Of a DNA stretch of 64,000 nucleotides, positions 1 through 9,513 are shown piece after piece. The DNA is taken from positions 1,177,501-1,241,500 of the forward strand of contig NZ_KI629785.1 of assembly GCF_000503775.1 (NCBI RefSeq), read 5' to 3'. The notes under the pieces are model-generated. The model was not told the origin of the DNA. It did no database searches and was given only the letters and a program-made list of their open reading frames with translations. Origin of the DNA: Brevibacillus panacihumi W25 (GTDB taxonomy: Bacteria; Bacillota; Bacilli; Brevibacillales; Brevibacillaceae). Within the stretch, counting starts at the first letter, position 1. The number at the start of each line of letters is the position of its first letter. The position numbers were made by a program, and so were the translations under genes.

Positions 1-44
1 CATTTTTGATACTCTGAAGGAAAGGAGTAGAAGGAGGGAAAGCG

Positions 45-230
45 ATGCCTTTGTGGGTATTCCTCGCTCTTGTCATCGGCGGAATTCTGCTTTTCGGCAT
101 GATCTACGACCTGTACACGCGCCGCTCCAAAAAACGGCCACCGTCGCATCACATGAAATACGATCAGGTGTATGCGGAGCAGATGCTGCAGGATACCCGG
201 GATCGGGTGAATGATGTGAAGAATTGGTAA
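45..230 (+). CDS. Small single-pass membrane protein, unknown function
   Basis: A 61-residue protein with an ATG placed about 7 bases after a strong AAGGAGGG ribosome-binding site. Residues 3-23 form one hydrophobic segment, followed by a basic patch (RRSKKR) and a polar tail, so a membrane anchor with the tail in the cytoplasm is likely. It ends shortly before a perfect terminator hairpin and converges with the minus-strand cluster. I do not recognise the family. Confidence 0.6.
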   Translation: MPLWVFLALVIGGILLFGMIYDLYTRRSKKRPPSHHMKYDQVYAEQMLQDTRDRVNDVKNW

Positions 231-260
231 TCTGATCAGAACTTGCTGTCATGCATGCAA

Positions 261-297
261 ACGGCTGCCCGCTACTAACGCTGGGCAGCCGTTCTTT
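261..297. terminator. Convergent intrinsic terminator
   Basis: A perfect 10-bp stem (ACGGCTGCCC at 261-270, GGGCAGCCGT at 283-292) is followed on the plus strand by TCTTTT. It sits between the small plus-strand gene and the end of the minus-strand cluster and could serve both. Confidence 0.75.
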
Positions 298-318
298 TCG
301 CTTTGCGGCTCGGTATGT

Positions 319-561
319 CTAGGAGAAAATAGCCTGCTGTGCCTTGTGCTCATCCTCCCGTTTCACGTAGATGTCGTATTGGACGTGGTCCTCGAGAGGA
401 AAAAATTCACGGTTGTGCCTGCCCCAATCGCTGTGGGTACGGGTACGAAACGATACACCCGCCCCCTCAAGACGATACGCTACACGAAAGTACGCTTCGC
501 TCCCCATCGCCGTGTAGACCAGACATTTATAAGGAGAGAAAAGGCGATCAAACAGGTTCAT
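319..561 (-). CDS. Small protein of unknown function, last gene of the amino-sugar cluster
   Basis: An 80-residue soluble protein. A longer reading from 585 is possible, but the ATG at 561 has an AGGGAGG site just upstream that lies in the stop region of the preceding deacetylase gene, so 561 is preferred. It has no signal peptide or membrane segment. Its C-terminal half is charged (DIYVKREDEHKAQQA). Tight linkage with the upstream gene says it is cotranscribed with the cluster. No family is recognised. Confidence 0.6.
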   Translation of the reverse strand: MNLFDRLFSPYKCLVYTAMGSEAYFRVAYRLEGAGVSFRTRTHSDWGRHNREFFPLEDHVQYDIYVKREDEHKAQQAIFS

Positions 562-574
562 CCCTAAGACCTCC

Positions 575-1318
575 CTAAAAGTCAATCACTGGAATGCTGG
601 CTGGCCTTTTGGGAACGACAGGCTGCCCTGCTGTTCGGACGAGCGTGTAATACTCGTAGCTCCCAATGACGCTGTAATCGCCCTCGATGACACCCGGATA
701 GGCCCGGTTGACGGAATATTCCTGACTGAGATGAGCGCGCAACGCTTCCCCTTTTTGCTGGCGAAAACGCGTGATGTCCACCTTCCCCGTGATCGGGACA
801 GCAGGCTTCGGCCCTTTATCCGGACAATGATCGTAATAATGGGGAATAGATACGTAGTAGAGATCGGGCAGTTCGTCTGCGCCCAAAGCCTGCTCGGCCC
901 GCTCCACCGCCAGCGTGACTGCATGGCAGGTGGCGATATGATCGGGGTGGCCCGTCACACCGTCCGGGGGAAAAGTAATGACGACGCCAGGCTTCCAGTC
1001 GAGGATTACCTCCAAGATCTTCTGCGTCAGCTCTTCCTCATCAACCTCCGCCAGTGTGCCATCCGGATAGCGCAGCATCTCCAGCCTGGTAATCCCCAGC
1101 ACCTTGGCCGCGGCGGCCAGCTCCTGCTCACGATGACGCGCCAACTTCTGGCGGCAGGTAATATCATATGCCCCCGAACGCCCCTTGCAGCCTGACGTGA
1201 TGCAGACCAGGCAGGTCTTTTGCCCGCGCTCCCCGCATAACGCGATCGTTCCGCCGCAAGCAAAGGATTCATCGTCAGGATGCGGAAACACCATCATTAC
1301 TTTTTTCAAAGCAGACAT
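575..1318 (-). CDS. Intracellular PIG-L/LmbE family deacetylase
   Basis: A 247-residue zinc-dependent N-deacetylase of the PIG-L family, whose members remove acetyl groups from GlcNAc-containing molecules such as GlcNAc-inositol, GlcNAc-malate and diacetylchitobiose. The first metal motif PHPDDE is at residues 12-17, and the second, GHPDH, lies mid-protein. There is no signal peptide, so it acts in the cytoplasm. ATG 1318 is preferred over the upstream GTG at 1327 because GAGAGGTG sits 6 bases before it. It follows the kinase gene by about 20 bases. BshB of bacillithiol synthesis belongs to the same family, but the context suggests catabolism, so no symbol is given. Confidence 0.8.
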   Translation of the reverse strand: MSALKKVMMVFPHPDDESFACGGTIALCGERGQKTCLVCITSGCKGRSGAYDITCRQKLARHREQELAAAAKVLGITRLEMLRYPDGTLAEVDEEELTQKILEVILDWKPGVVITFPPDGVTGHPDHIATCHAVTLAVERAEQALGADELPDLYYVSIPHYYDHCPDKGPKPAVPITGKVDITRFRQQKGEALRAHLSQEYSVNRAYPGVIEGDYSVIGSYEYYTLVRTAGQPVVPKRPASIPVIDF

Positions 1319-1337
1319 CTTTAGCACCTCTCACCTG

Positions 1338-2312
1338 TCATGATCGGCGATCCAGGTATGCCCAGCCTTTGGCAATCACACCGTAAATCGGATCGTTTTG
1401 TGCGCCCTCGTAGACGACGCCTGGCGCATAGCGGCTCACCTGTTCCATGACGCTGTTGCGCACACGTTCGTCATTTTGCAGAACACCGCCTTGAAGAATC
1501 ATTTGAAAGGATTTGTCGCGCATCCCGAGCTGCTCGATCACCGCCCTGGCAGCCAGGTACAGCTCCTCTGCGGCCCGCTGCAAGATAGCCGCGGCCACCT
1601 CATCTCCGGAATCCGCCGCCTGACTGACAAGCGGAGACAGCTCGCCGACCTTTTCGATGGAATAATGCGGTCCGTACGTCCAATTGAACAATTCATCCAC
1701 CTGCCGCAATCCTACGTGGGGAAGCAGCATATCCGTAAGAAGCGTTTGCTCCCCTCTGCCATCGGCGGCCTTCAGCACTGCCGTGATCGCCTGTTTGCCG
1801 ATCCAGTAGCCGCTTCCTTCGTCCCCGACGCGATGACCCCAGCCTCCTGCACGAGCCGACTCCTGGGCTTCGTTGACGCCATAGGCGATAGAGCCTGTTC
1901 CTGCAATCACCAGAACGCCCGGTTTGCCACTAGTCGCACCCAGCAAGGCGGCAAATCCGTCATTCTCTACGAGCAAGTGACGGACACGGATGGACAGATT
2001 GGCCAATACCTCGCGGACGATGCCCGTAATCACCTGGCGATCGTATTCCGTGTCCAGTCCGGCGATTCCCATCACGGCACATTCCACTTCCCATACGGTC
2101 GGTGAATCAGCTTCGGCTGCCTGTACCTGGGACAAAGCCTGATGAATCGCCGCTGCCAACTCCCGCGATGCCGCCTCCACGCCGATCCCCTGATAATTGC
2201 AGGATCCGGCTCTGCCACTCCCCAGCTCCCGTCTGGATTCGTCCAGCAGGACAGCCAGGCATTTGGTACCCCCGCCATCGACGGCGAGAAGAGGAATCCG
2301 TACCGCTCTCAT
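1338..2312 (-). CDS. BadF/BadG-type ATPase, probable N-acetylglucosamine-type sugar kinase
   Basis: A 324-residue member of the ASKHA kinase fold. It opens with the phosphate-1 motif LLAVDGGGTKCLAVL and has the adenosine-side motif GVLVIAGTGSIAYG and a GGWGHRVGDEGSGYWIG segment typical of GlcNAc kinases of the BadF family. The expected reaction is ATP-dependent phosphorylation of an amino sugar released inside the cell. The ATG at 2312 overlaps the stop of the lyase gene (ATGA), implying translational coupling; the longer reading frame upstream is rejected. Substrate is inferred from family and from the adjacent deacetylases. Confidence 0.8.
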   Translation of the reverse strand: MRAVRIPLLAVDGGGTKCLAVLLDESRRELGSGRAGSCNYQGIGVEAASRELAAAIHQALSQVQAAEADSPTVWEVECAVMGIAGLDTEYDRQVITGIVREVLANLSIRVRHLLVENDGFAALLGATSGKPGVLVIAGTGSIAYGVNEAQESARAGGWGHRVGDEGSGYWIGKQAITAVLKAADGRGEQTLLTDMLLPHVGLRQVDELFNWTYGPHYSIEKVGELSPLVSQAADSGDEVAAAILQRAAEELYLAARAVIEQLGMRDKSFQMILQGGVLQNDERVRNSVMEQVSRYAPGVVYEGAQNDPIYGVIAKGWAYLDRRS

Positions 2313-3820
2313 CCCCCCACGCTCCATTCGGCTGAGATCTGATCCAACAGCTGCATGGCATCCGCGATCTTTTGTCTCGACTGATTCAGCCAAGCAGCCT
2401 CTTCCTGCAAGCTCGACCTGCGCGCGGCAATTCCCCGTCTGCTCTCATCTGGATTGGGGCCTCCCGGCAAGCTGCGTATGCGTACAAAATGGACAGGATC
2501 GAGTGCTTGCCGCAGTTCTTCTTCGGTGATCAGCAATTCTTTGCCCAGGAGGTCTTTCGCCGCCCGATTTACCAGCTCGAGGCTGATTTGATTCGCGGCC
2601 AGCCCCGCCTGCGAGGCCTCCTTGACCACACGGCTGACAATGTGATGGGAGTTGCGGAACGAAAGGCGATCTGTGCGCACCAGCGTGTCCGCCAATTCGG
2701 TCACAGTAGCAAAGCTGCCGTAAGCCCGCTCCAAAAGCCCGTCCTTGTTTACCTCCATCGTACCGACCACGCAGGCCATCAGCCTGTACATCTGCTCCAG
2801 GACGGACATGCTGCGCCATGCGTATGGCTGCATGTCATCCTCGGTATCGACGATGTCGCCAAACGGCGTATTGTGCATCATCGTCAATACAGTCGTCGCA
2901 TTGCCCGCACTGCTGGACAACAGCGATCGCATATGCTCGAACGAGACCGGATTGCGCTTCTGCGGCATGATGGAACTGATCTGTACATAGGGCGGCGCCA
3001 CCTTCAGCACGCCGAACTCCTGTGTACACCACTGCAGCATGTCCTGAACAACGCGTCCCATATTGATGGCGGCTAGTTGAACGGCTGTCGCCACTTCCCC
3101 CAGGTAATCGGCGCCGCAGACTGCATCATAGGAATTTTCTACCAATTCATCAAATCCCAGCAATTCAGTCATCCGATTCCGGCTGATGGAAAAACCGGAT
3201 GTCGTCAGAGCGGCTGCCCCCATCGGGTTGCGGTTGCACGTCCGGTACGCTTGTCTTAGCCGCTGGATGTCACGGCCCAAAAGATCAGTTGCAGCCAGGA
3301 TGTAATGGGCCATGGTTGTCGGCTGGGCTTGCTGTGTGTGAGTATAGCCGATCATGATCGTCTCGGCATGTTCTTCTGCGAACAACAGCAAATGTTCTTT
3401 CAGATAGAGGGCCGAGGCCAGGGTTACCAAGAGCTTCTCCCGCAGCACCATGCGATAGATGGTAATGCCCATGTCATTGCGGCTTCTCGCCAGATGCAGG
3501 TTACCCGCCACATCCGGGGCCAACTCCAAAAGGCGGCTCTCTACCTGAAAGAACAAGTCCTCAAACTGCCCCGTATACGCACTGCGGCGCAATTCCTCCA
3601 GATCAAGCCCGTTCAGCGCCCGAGCGATTCTTTTCGCTTCATCGTCCGTGATCAGCTCCTGTTCGCGCAGCATGATCAAATGCGCCTTGTTGATCGCCAT
3701 CATCGGGTCAAGCAAATGGTTTTTCGCTTCGTTAAAGGCTGGCTCCAGCACCGCTTCCACGTAGGTTTTTCCCGGGAAGCCTGTTCCCTCTTGCCCAAAA
3801 ATGAGCGCTTTGTAGTCCAT
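2309..3820 (-). CDS. Argininosuccinate lyase-like enzyme of the fumarase/aspartase superfamily
   Basis: A 503-residue protein with the superfamily signature SSIMPQKRNP carrying the catalytic serine loop, an HLARSRND substrate-binding segment near residue 105 and the conserved GYTHTQQAQP stretch. Known members eliminate fumarate from C-N bonds (argininosuccinate, adenylosuccinate, EDDS). It is longer than housekeeping ArgH and has no argG or other arginine gene next to it. Placement between a secreted deacetylase and a sugar kinase suggests it splits a dicarboxylate from an imported conjugate rather than making arginine; this is inference. ATG 3820 follows AGGAGAGGAG. Confidence 0.8.
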   Translation of the reverse strand: MDYKALIFGQEGTGFPGKTYVEAVLEPAFNEAKNHLLDPMMAINKAHLIMLREQELITDDEAKRIARALNGLDLEELRRSAYTGQFEDLFFQVESRLLELAPDVAGNLHLARSRNDMGITIYRMVLREKLLVTLASALYLKEHLLLFAEEHAETIMIGYTHTQQAQPTTMAHYILAATDLLGRDIQRLRQAYRTCNRNPMGAAALTTSGFSISRNRMTELLGFDELVENSYDAVCGADYLGEVATAVQLAAINMGRVVQDMLQWCTQEFGVLKVAPPYVQISSIMPQKRNPVSFEHMRSLLSSSAGNATTVLTMMHNTPFGDIVDTEDDMQPYAWRSMSVLEQMYRLMACVVGTMEVNKDGLLERAYGSFATVTELADTLVRTDRLSFRNSHHIVSRVVKEASQAGLAANQISLELVNRAAKDLLGKELLITEEELRQALDPVHFVRIRSLPGGPNPDESRRGIAARRSSLQEEAAWLNQSRQKIADAMQLLDQISAEWSVGG

Positions 3821-3946
3821 GTTCTCGCATCTCCTCTCCTGCATGTCGACAGCTTGCAAGCCGGGGGAAGGCAATCCGGCTCGATCGCCTCCCACTCCCG
3901 AACTCGCTTTGCTGTACCGTTCCAGCAGGATTCTATCGTTGGTATA

Positions 3947-6484
3947 TTATTGGTGCAGACTTACCATATTGACAAACATCCGGATCGCCCCCGGCACCAG
4001 GGCGGGAATCTCGCGGTACCAGACCAGCGAGCTGTAGGTATAGGTTCCTTTTCCATAGTTGGCTGTCAGGAAGGTTCCGGTATACTCCTTCTCTCCCGGA
4101 TCGCCGTTGCTGATCAGCTCCGTGTAGTCCTTGCCCCACTCAGCCGGATTGTAGGCCGAGCGATCCTGGACCCAATGATTCCAGTCTTCTGCCGTAATCT
4201 TGTTCGGGATGTTGAAAATGGGATGATCAGGCGCCAGCATGGTCACCGGAGAATTCTCGTCCGTCACCCGCCATTGGATTAACGGAGTGCCGATCTTGAT
4301 CGGATAAGGAGCAAGCTCCGGCTTCCACTTGTCCTCCGGCTTATGGTATTGAACGACGAGATTGCCGCCGTTTTCCACGTATTTGAGCAGGCGGTCATTG
4401 CTTGCCAGCAGTTCCGGACGGAAGCCGTAAGCGCGAATCCCCATGACGATGGTATCGTACTGACTCAAGTCGCCGGATTCAATGTCTTTGGCAGACAGAT
4501 TGGTCACGTCGACGCCGAATTGCCGCAGATACTGATCGATGTTGTCAAAACCGCTGGAGACGTAGCCGACCTTCAAGCCCTCCGGCACTTGCAGATCAAA
4601 CGCCTGGATCTTCAACTCCGCAGGCTTGACGAAATAAGTGGTGCCGATATGCGGGTAGCGGATGACCTGCGCCCCGTGACGGCTCTCTTTGCCATTTCCT
4701 CGGGCAACAGCAGTAACCGTGTAGGTGTCCGGCTTGACTGATGCGGACGCCGTCACCGTAAAGGCGACAGACTGTGTCTCACCCTTGGAAGCAAAATCAA
4801 GCGACGCTGCATTCGGTACAACGCTCCAGCCAGCGGGCACCTGCAGCGAGATATTTGTCTTCGCGGCACCCGGCGTATAATTGCGCACGGTGACCTTGAC
4901 CGGAATCGATTCCTTTGGTTTCAACGTATTCAGGACCGTAGCTCCTGGACTAAGCTCCATGGCATAAGGAGGAAGGACCGCTACGGGTTCCGCCGGAGCA
5001 ACTCGACTGGTCGCAGCAGAATTGGCAAAGGTGTACGTTACGTCCGCGCTGACCAGGCTGGCAGCATACGGCTGGAAGAGTTCAGCATTGGCCGGAACAG
5101 TCACCTCGTATGTCGCTGTAGACGTCTGATTGTAGCCCACTGTCTTGAAGCTCGTTTCGCCTTTTGCTTTTGCCTGCCAGCCTTTTGGCAGATTCAGCTT
5201 GACGTCTACCTCGTTCACTGGCGACTGTCCGCCATTGTAGACGGTGACACTCATGTTCGTCTTCTGCCCTGCCACCAGTTCATTCGTCTCCGCCCTTACC
5301 TTGATGACGAGTGACAGCGCTTCTGCACTTGCTTTGTTCAACTGCCCTTCCTTGACCTGAAGCCGATGCAGCAGGTCCTGCTTCACAGCATCGCTCAGCT
5401 TGGAATTTTGGAGATCTGCTATTGTCTGCTGCAAATCAGCTTTCATAGCATGCACAGCTACGGCCACATCCGCAAAACGCGGATAGGCGGCAATCACGTT
5501 GTCAGCGTCCTTCTGCAGCTTTTTCAAGCCGGCAATGATCGGCCCCGAGCCTGGCTGTGTGGTCACTTCCCGTGCGAGGTCGTCAAACGTGAAGGCGATT
5601 CCGTCAAAAAAGCCGGATTCCTGTCCCGTGCCAACGGGTGCTGCCGCGGCTGCTTCCAGCTTGTAGTAGCTGTAGCGCTCCCCCTCGTCGTAGTGGCGTC
5701 CCATGCCCTGGCTCTTGTGCATAAAGCGGGACTCTTCGCCCAATTGCAGGTAGGACGCGCCGTACAGCTCGTCATAGTCCCCGACCGGAATCCGGACGGA
5801 ATACGCGTCCTCCTTGGCTGGCACATAGAGCTTTTTCACCTGCCAGGGAGCAATCCCCTCGCGTGCATGCTGCGGGAAAACATCGGGATTGGCAGCGTCG
5901 GCAAAAGCTTTGACTGTTATGACATTGATGGCGCGATGATGGCCGTGTGTAGAAGGTTCATTCAGGAATGCGGGAATGACGACATCAGGACGCAAGGTGC
6001 GGATCGTGCGGATCAGCCTTTCATACGCTTCCTGCTCTCCCCATTTTTCCAGGGTTTCATCCGGGCTTTTGGAGAAGCCGAAGTCGTAAATCGGGTCATT
6101 GATCTTTTGGCTCAGCATTTCCAGATGGACATTTGTGACCTTGGAAGCCTCTTGCAGCTCCCGTGTGCGGATGATTCCCAATGCGTTGTCCAGCTCGCTG
6201 CCGATCTCGTTTTGTCCCCCTTCGCCGCGATTGGCGATGACACTGTACGTGTCTACCCCCTGACCCAGAGACAAATACGCCAGCATGGCGCTATGCTCGT
6301 CGTCGGGGTGGGCTCCCGTGTTCATCGCACTGGCGATGGTGGTCAGCGGTTTGATCGCCTTCCACAAATCCATGACCCCGCGATCGGCATGCGCGGTCTG
6401 CGGTGCTGCCGGCCATACCAGACTCCCGGCGAGCGCCGCCGCTGTCGCAAGCGAACACAGCTTGGCAAATTTCCCATTCCTCAT
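3947..6484 (-). CDS. Secreted multidomain PIG-L deacetylase with NEW3-like domains
   Basis: An 845-residue exported protein. Residues 1-33 are a signal peptide with a basic start, hydrophobic core and an AHA-type cleavage site. The PIG-L domain follows, with AHPDDE near residue 60 and an HGHH second motif near 180. Residues about 390-640 hold two beta-rich NEW3/CARDB-like domains. The C-terminal ~190 residues (from YDTIVMGIRAYGFRPE) resemble a class I glutamine-amidotransferase-like fold. The ATG is preceded by GGAGGAGAG. Being extracellular and beside an ABC importer, it probably trims the acetylated substrate before uptake. Confidence 0.8.
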   Translation of the reverse strand: MRNGKFAKLCSLATAAALAGSLVWPAAPQTAHADRGVMDLWKAIKPLTTIASAMNTGAHPDDEHSAMLAYLSLGQGVDTYSVIANRGEGGQNEIGSELDNALGIIRTRELQEASKVTNVHLEMLSQKINDPIYDFGFSKSPDETLEKWGEQEAYERLIRTIRTLRPDVVIPAFLNEPSTHGHHRAINVITVKAFADAANPDVFPQHAREGIAPWQVKKLYVPAKEDAYSVRIPVGDYDELYGASYLQLGEESRFMHKSQGMGRHYDEGERYSYYKLEAAAAAPVGTGQESGFFDGIAFTFDDLAREVTTQPGSGPIIAGLKKLQKDADNVIAAYPRFADVAVAVHAMKADLQQTIADLQNSKLSDAVKQDLLHRLQVKEGQLNKASAEALSLVIKVRAETNELVAGQKTNMSVTVYNGGQSPVNEVDVKLNLPKGWQAKAKGETSFKTVGYNQTSTATYEVTVPANAELFQPYAASLVSADVTYTFANSAATSRVAPAEPVAVLPPYAMELSPGATVLNTLKPKESIPVKVTVRNYTPGAAKTNISLQVPAGWSVVPNAASLDFASKGETQSVAFTVTASASVKPDTYTVTAVARGNGKESRHGAQVIRYPHIGTTYFVKPAELKIQAFDLQVPEGLKVGYVSSGFDNIDQYLRQFGVDVTNLSAKDIESGDLSQYDTIVMGIRAYGFRPELLASNDRLLKYVENGGNLVVQYHKPEDKWKPELAPYPIKIGTPLIQWRVTDENSPVTMLAPDHPIFNIPNKITAEDWNHWVQDRSAYNPAEWGKDYTELISNGDPGEKEYTGTFLTANYGKGTYTYSSLVWYREIPALVPGAIRMFVNMVSLHQ

Positions 6485-6597
6485 GAACTCTCCTCCATTC
6501 CCTTTTCAGATTGGATGTATCTCAATCACGGCACGTATGTTGCGGTTCTTGGCTGCCGCCGAGGATTGACCGATGCAAAGGGGGATGAAGCCATTCG

Positions 6598-8325
6598 TTA
6601 CATTGCCGCACTTGCCTTGTCGCCCGTCAATTTGCGCGAGAGGAACAAGACTACGATGATGACGACAATTTGCAGTACGCCATAGGCGCAGGCAGTGCCG
6701 AATTCAAAATTGTACATGCGTTGATAGACCGCTACGGACAAGGGAATCGTCCGCGGTGTAAAGATCAGGATGGAAGCGACGAACTCACCGATACACTGGA
6801 CAAAAGCGAGCAGCGTACCAGCAAGAATTCCGCCCCATGCCATCGGGAAAACCACGCGGCGGAAGCTGTACCACCAGGAGGCCCCGAGATTGCGTGCCGC
6901 TTCCTCCACGGATGGGTCCATCTGCATCAAGGTAGCCGAGGTAGAGCGGAATACCAGCGGCAGATGGCGGACGAAGTAGGCGAGCGGTATGATCCAGAAC
7001 GTCCCGATCAGCACTTGATTGAAGCTGAATACGGTCGGTTCGCTGAAGGCAGCGATCAGGTTGACAGCTACGACGGTGCCGGGCAATGCCCATGGCAGCA
7101 TGATCAGCACATCCATCAAGGTCTTGCCCTTGAAATTGAGGCGCACCATCGCATAGGCGGCGGCTACCCCAAACAGCACGATCCCGATCGAAGCGACAGC
7201 GGACAGCTGCAAGCTGTTGGCGATCGGACGCCATGTCTTGCTGTCTGTAAACAAATCGATATAATGCTCCAGCGTGTACTGCGGAGGCAATATCTGCACC
7301 GTCCAGGTCCCGTCGACAGAGAACGAGATGAGGATAAGGACGAGAATCGGCAGCATCAGAATGATCGTCGCAATAAAGGAGAGGATCATGGTGAGCGTGC
7401 GGCCCGTCTTGCTTTTGATCTCAGTCCGGTGCACGCTGACTCCCTTGCTCAGGTTCTGGTAGTTGCGCGCTCCCTGATACCAGCGCATCAGCAGCAGGAA
7501 CGCAACGGAGACTACAGAGAGAATCGTCGATTGCGCTGCTGCCATATCCAGATCCCCGTTGGTCCGGGACAGGTAGATCTGCATGGTCATGGTCCGGTCG
7601 ATGCCGAAGATGAGCGGCGCGGTGTAGGACGCCATCGAAATCATGAAGACGAGCAACGACGAGGCGACCATCGCCGGCGTCAGCATCGGCAGGATGACAC
7701 GTCTCCAAACCGTAAAGCGATTCGCTCCGAGATTGGCGGCGGCCTCTTCCAGCGAAGGGTCAAGTCCCTTGATCGCTGCGGTCGCCGTCATGAAAAAGTA
7801 GGTATACATGGTAAAAGTATGGACGACCACGACGCCCCAAAAACCTTTGAGCGAAAACGGCACCTGCGCCAGCCCGAACAGCTCCTTGATCGCCCGGGGG
7901 AAGATCCCGCTCTCCCCGTAGAGGAACGTAAAGGACAAGACCCCGATCAAAGGCGGCAAGGCCATCGGAACCAAGGCCAGGACGGAGAGAATCTTGCGTC
8001 CGGGAAACTCGTAGCGCTCCAGCAAAAACGCCATGGTCACTCCGACGATGCCGCAGGTGATGACGCTTAAAACCGATATGTAGATGCTGGTCCACAGAGC
8101 CTCCAGATTGGCCGTGTGCTCCAGACTGAAAAAGCGGATATAGTTCTTCCAGGTAATCTCTTCATCTACGTTGACGCTGGCAAGAAAGGTCTCGTACAGC
8201 GGGTAGATGACATAGGCAAGCAAAATGATAAAGAGCGGCGAAACCAGTACATAGACGAAATAGGGTGAAGCGGTGATCGACCTTCGTCTCGCTGGTGCGG
8301 ATGCCGGCTGTATCTGCGTGCTCAT
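6598..8325 (-). CDS. ABC transporter permease, fused two-domain (FbpB/ThiP type)
   Basis: A 575-residue inner-membrane protein with about 12 membrane helices in two homologous halves. Each half carries an EAA loop (LEEAAANLGANRFTVWRR near 205 and VEEAARNLGASWWYSFRR near 495) that docks on the ATPase. One chain therefore supplies both permease domains. The fused arrangement is typical of importers for ferric ion, thiamine, phosphonate or sugar phosphate. It lies 13 bases downstream of the ATPase gene and belongs to the same operon. Confidence 0.88.
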   Translation of the reverse strand: MSTQIQPASAPARRRSITASPYFVYVLVSPLFIILLAYVIYPLYETFLASVNVDEEITWKNYIRFFSLEHTANLEALWTSIYISVLSVITCGIVGVTMAFLLERYEFPGRKILSVLALVPMALPPLIGVLSFTFLYGESGIFPRAIKELFGLAQVPFSLKGFWGVVVVHTFTMYTYFFMTATAAIKGLDPSLEEAAANLGANRFTVWRRVILPMLTPAMVASSLLVFMISMASYTAPLIFGIDRTMTMQIYLSRTNGDLDMAAAQSTILSVVSVAFLLLMRWYQGARNYQNLSKGVSVHRTEIKSKTGRTLTMILSFIATIILMLPILVLILISFSVDGTWTVQILPPQYTLEHYIDLFTDSKTWRPIANSLQLSAVASIGIVLFGVAAAYAMVRLNFKGKTLMDVLIMLPWALPGTVVAVNLIAAFSEPTVFSFNQVLIGTFWIIPLAYFVRHLPLVFRSTSATLMQMDPSVEEAARNLGASWWYSFRRVVFPMAWGGILAGTLLAFVQCIGEFVASILIFTPRTIPLSVAVYQRMYNFEFGTACAYGVLQIVVIIVVLFLSRKLTGDKASAAM

Positions 8326-8337
8326 CGCTTCTCCTCC

Positions 8338-9414
8338 CTACTCTGTAAAGTAAATGCTTTCTTTGGGGATCTGCAGACGGATCGTCTCTCCCCGCTGTTT
8401 GATAGGTCTCCCGAGATTGATCGACATGCTGCGAAGAGACTCTTCGCCGACACGTGTGACATAGTTGACGCATGCGCCGGTAAACTCCGCCATCTCGACC
8501 GATCCCGTCACGACATTCTCCCCTTCTGTCACCAGACTCTCCTGGATGGATTCCGGGCGAATGGACATCAGGACGCTCTCCCCAGCCGCGATCCGGGCTT
8601 TGGGCGAGGCATTTTGGCGCAATCCGGTCAAAACCTGGCCGGATGCCGTACGGACCTTTACTTCGTCCCCTTCCACGCCGACAATGGTACCGTTCCATAG
8701 ATTGGTCTCCCCGATGAAGGACGCAACAAAGCGATTGACAGGGAAGTGGTAGATTTCATGCGGTGTGCCTACCTGCTGCACCTCTCCGCCCTGCATGACC
8801 ATGATGCGGTCTGACATGGACATCGCTTCGGACTGGTCATGCGTAACGTATATCGTCGTGATGCCCAGCTCCAACTGCAGGCGCTTGATCTCAAATCGAG
8901 TCTCTTCTCGCAGCTTGGCATCCAAATTGGACAGCGGCTCATCCAACAGCAGAATCTGCGGCTCGATGACCAGCGCCCTGGCTAAAGCAACCCGTTGCTG
9001 CTGGCCGCCTGAGAGCTGATCGATCCGGCGCTCTCCATAACCAGTCAACCGAACCAGATCCATGATCCGCTCGACGCGTTCCTTAGCTTCTCCCTTGGCG
9101 ACCCTGCGCACTTGCAAACCAAACGCGATGTTTTCAAAAACGGTCATATGCGGAAACAGCGCATAGTTCTGAAACACCATCCCGGTATTTCGCTTATGTG
9201 GCGGCACAGCCGTCACTTCCTGACTGCCGAAGCGGATGCTGCCTTCTGTCGGGTAATAAAACCCTGCGATCATCCGCAGTGTCGTCGTTTTTCCGCAGCC
9301 ACTCGGACCAAGGAACGTGAAAAATTCGCCTGATTCGATGTGAATGTGGACATCCTCGACCCCTTTTGCCGTGCCAAATCGTTTATGTACATGATCCAGT
9401 GTTACGCTGCTCAT
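8338..9414 (-). CDS. ABC transporter ATP-binding protein with TOBE domain
   Basis: A 358-residue ATPase energising the adjacent fused permease. Walker A is GPSGCGKTT near residue 37, the Q-loop is in MVFQNYALFPHM, the ABC signature is LSGGQQQR, Walker B with catalytic Glu is ILLLDEPLSNLDAKLR and the switch histidine is in YVTHDQSEA. The C-terminal ~120 residues are a TOBE-type regulatory domain as in MalK, PotA and FbpC. The ATG follows a GGAGGAGA site. Confidence 0.9.
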   Translation of the reverse strand: MSSVTLDHVHKRFGTAKGVEDVHIHIESGEFFTFLGPSGCGKTTTLRMIAGFYYPTEGSIRFGSQEVTAVPPHKRNTGMVFQNYALFPHMTVFENIAFGLQVRRVAKGEAKERVERIMDLVRLTGYGERRIDQLSGGQQQRVALARALVIEPQILLLDEPLSNLDAKLREETRFEIKRLQLELGITTIYVTHDQSEAMSMSDRIMVMQGGEVQQVGTPHEIYHFPVNRFVASFIGETNLWNGTIVGVEGDEVKVRTASGQVLTGLRQNASPKARIAAGESVLMSIRPESIQESLVTEGENVVTGSVEMAEFTGACVNYVTRVGEESLRSMSINLGRPIKQRGETIRLQIPKESIYFTE

Positions 9415-9461
9415 CCGATCCTGTCTCCTCCTTCGTGCAAGTCATGGCCAGCCAGACAAGC

Positions 9462-9503
9462 GACGAGACGGAAAGGAATGTTCCTTCCCGCCTGCTGCTC
9501 GTC
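9462..9503. other. Intercistronic hairpin between binding-protein and ATPase genes
   Basis: GACGAG (9462-9467) pairs with CTCGTC (9498-9503), with an inner near-perfect GGAAAGGAA/TTCCTTCC stem. On the transcribed minus strand there is no U-run behind it, so it is more likely a 3' stabiliser of the binding-protein message than a terminator. Such hairpins commonly raise binding-protein levels over the membrane components. Confidence 0.5.
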
Positions 9504-9513
9504 TTTTTTCTTC

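Noticed and set aside
575-1318. PIG-L gene as bshB of bacillithiol synthesis
   Set aside because: Family resemblance only; it lies in a ROK-controlled uptake cluster without bshA or bshC, so a catabolic role fits better.
2309-3820. Lyase as housekeeping argH
   Set aside because: No argG or other arginine gene nearby, unusual length, and an operon of amino-sugar genes; kept as ArgH-like only.
5366-6685. 439-codon plus-strand frame
   Set aside because: Lies opposite the secreted PIG-L gene, composition follows the antisense codons, no ribosome-binding site or family match.
6670-8070. 466-codon plus-strand frame
   Set aside because: Antisense shadow of the fused permease; sequence is low-complexity H/D/R/Q-rich.
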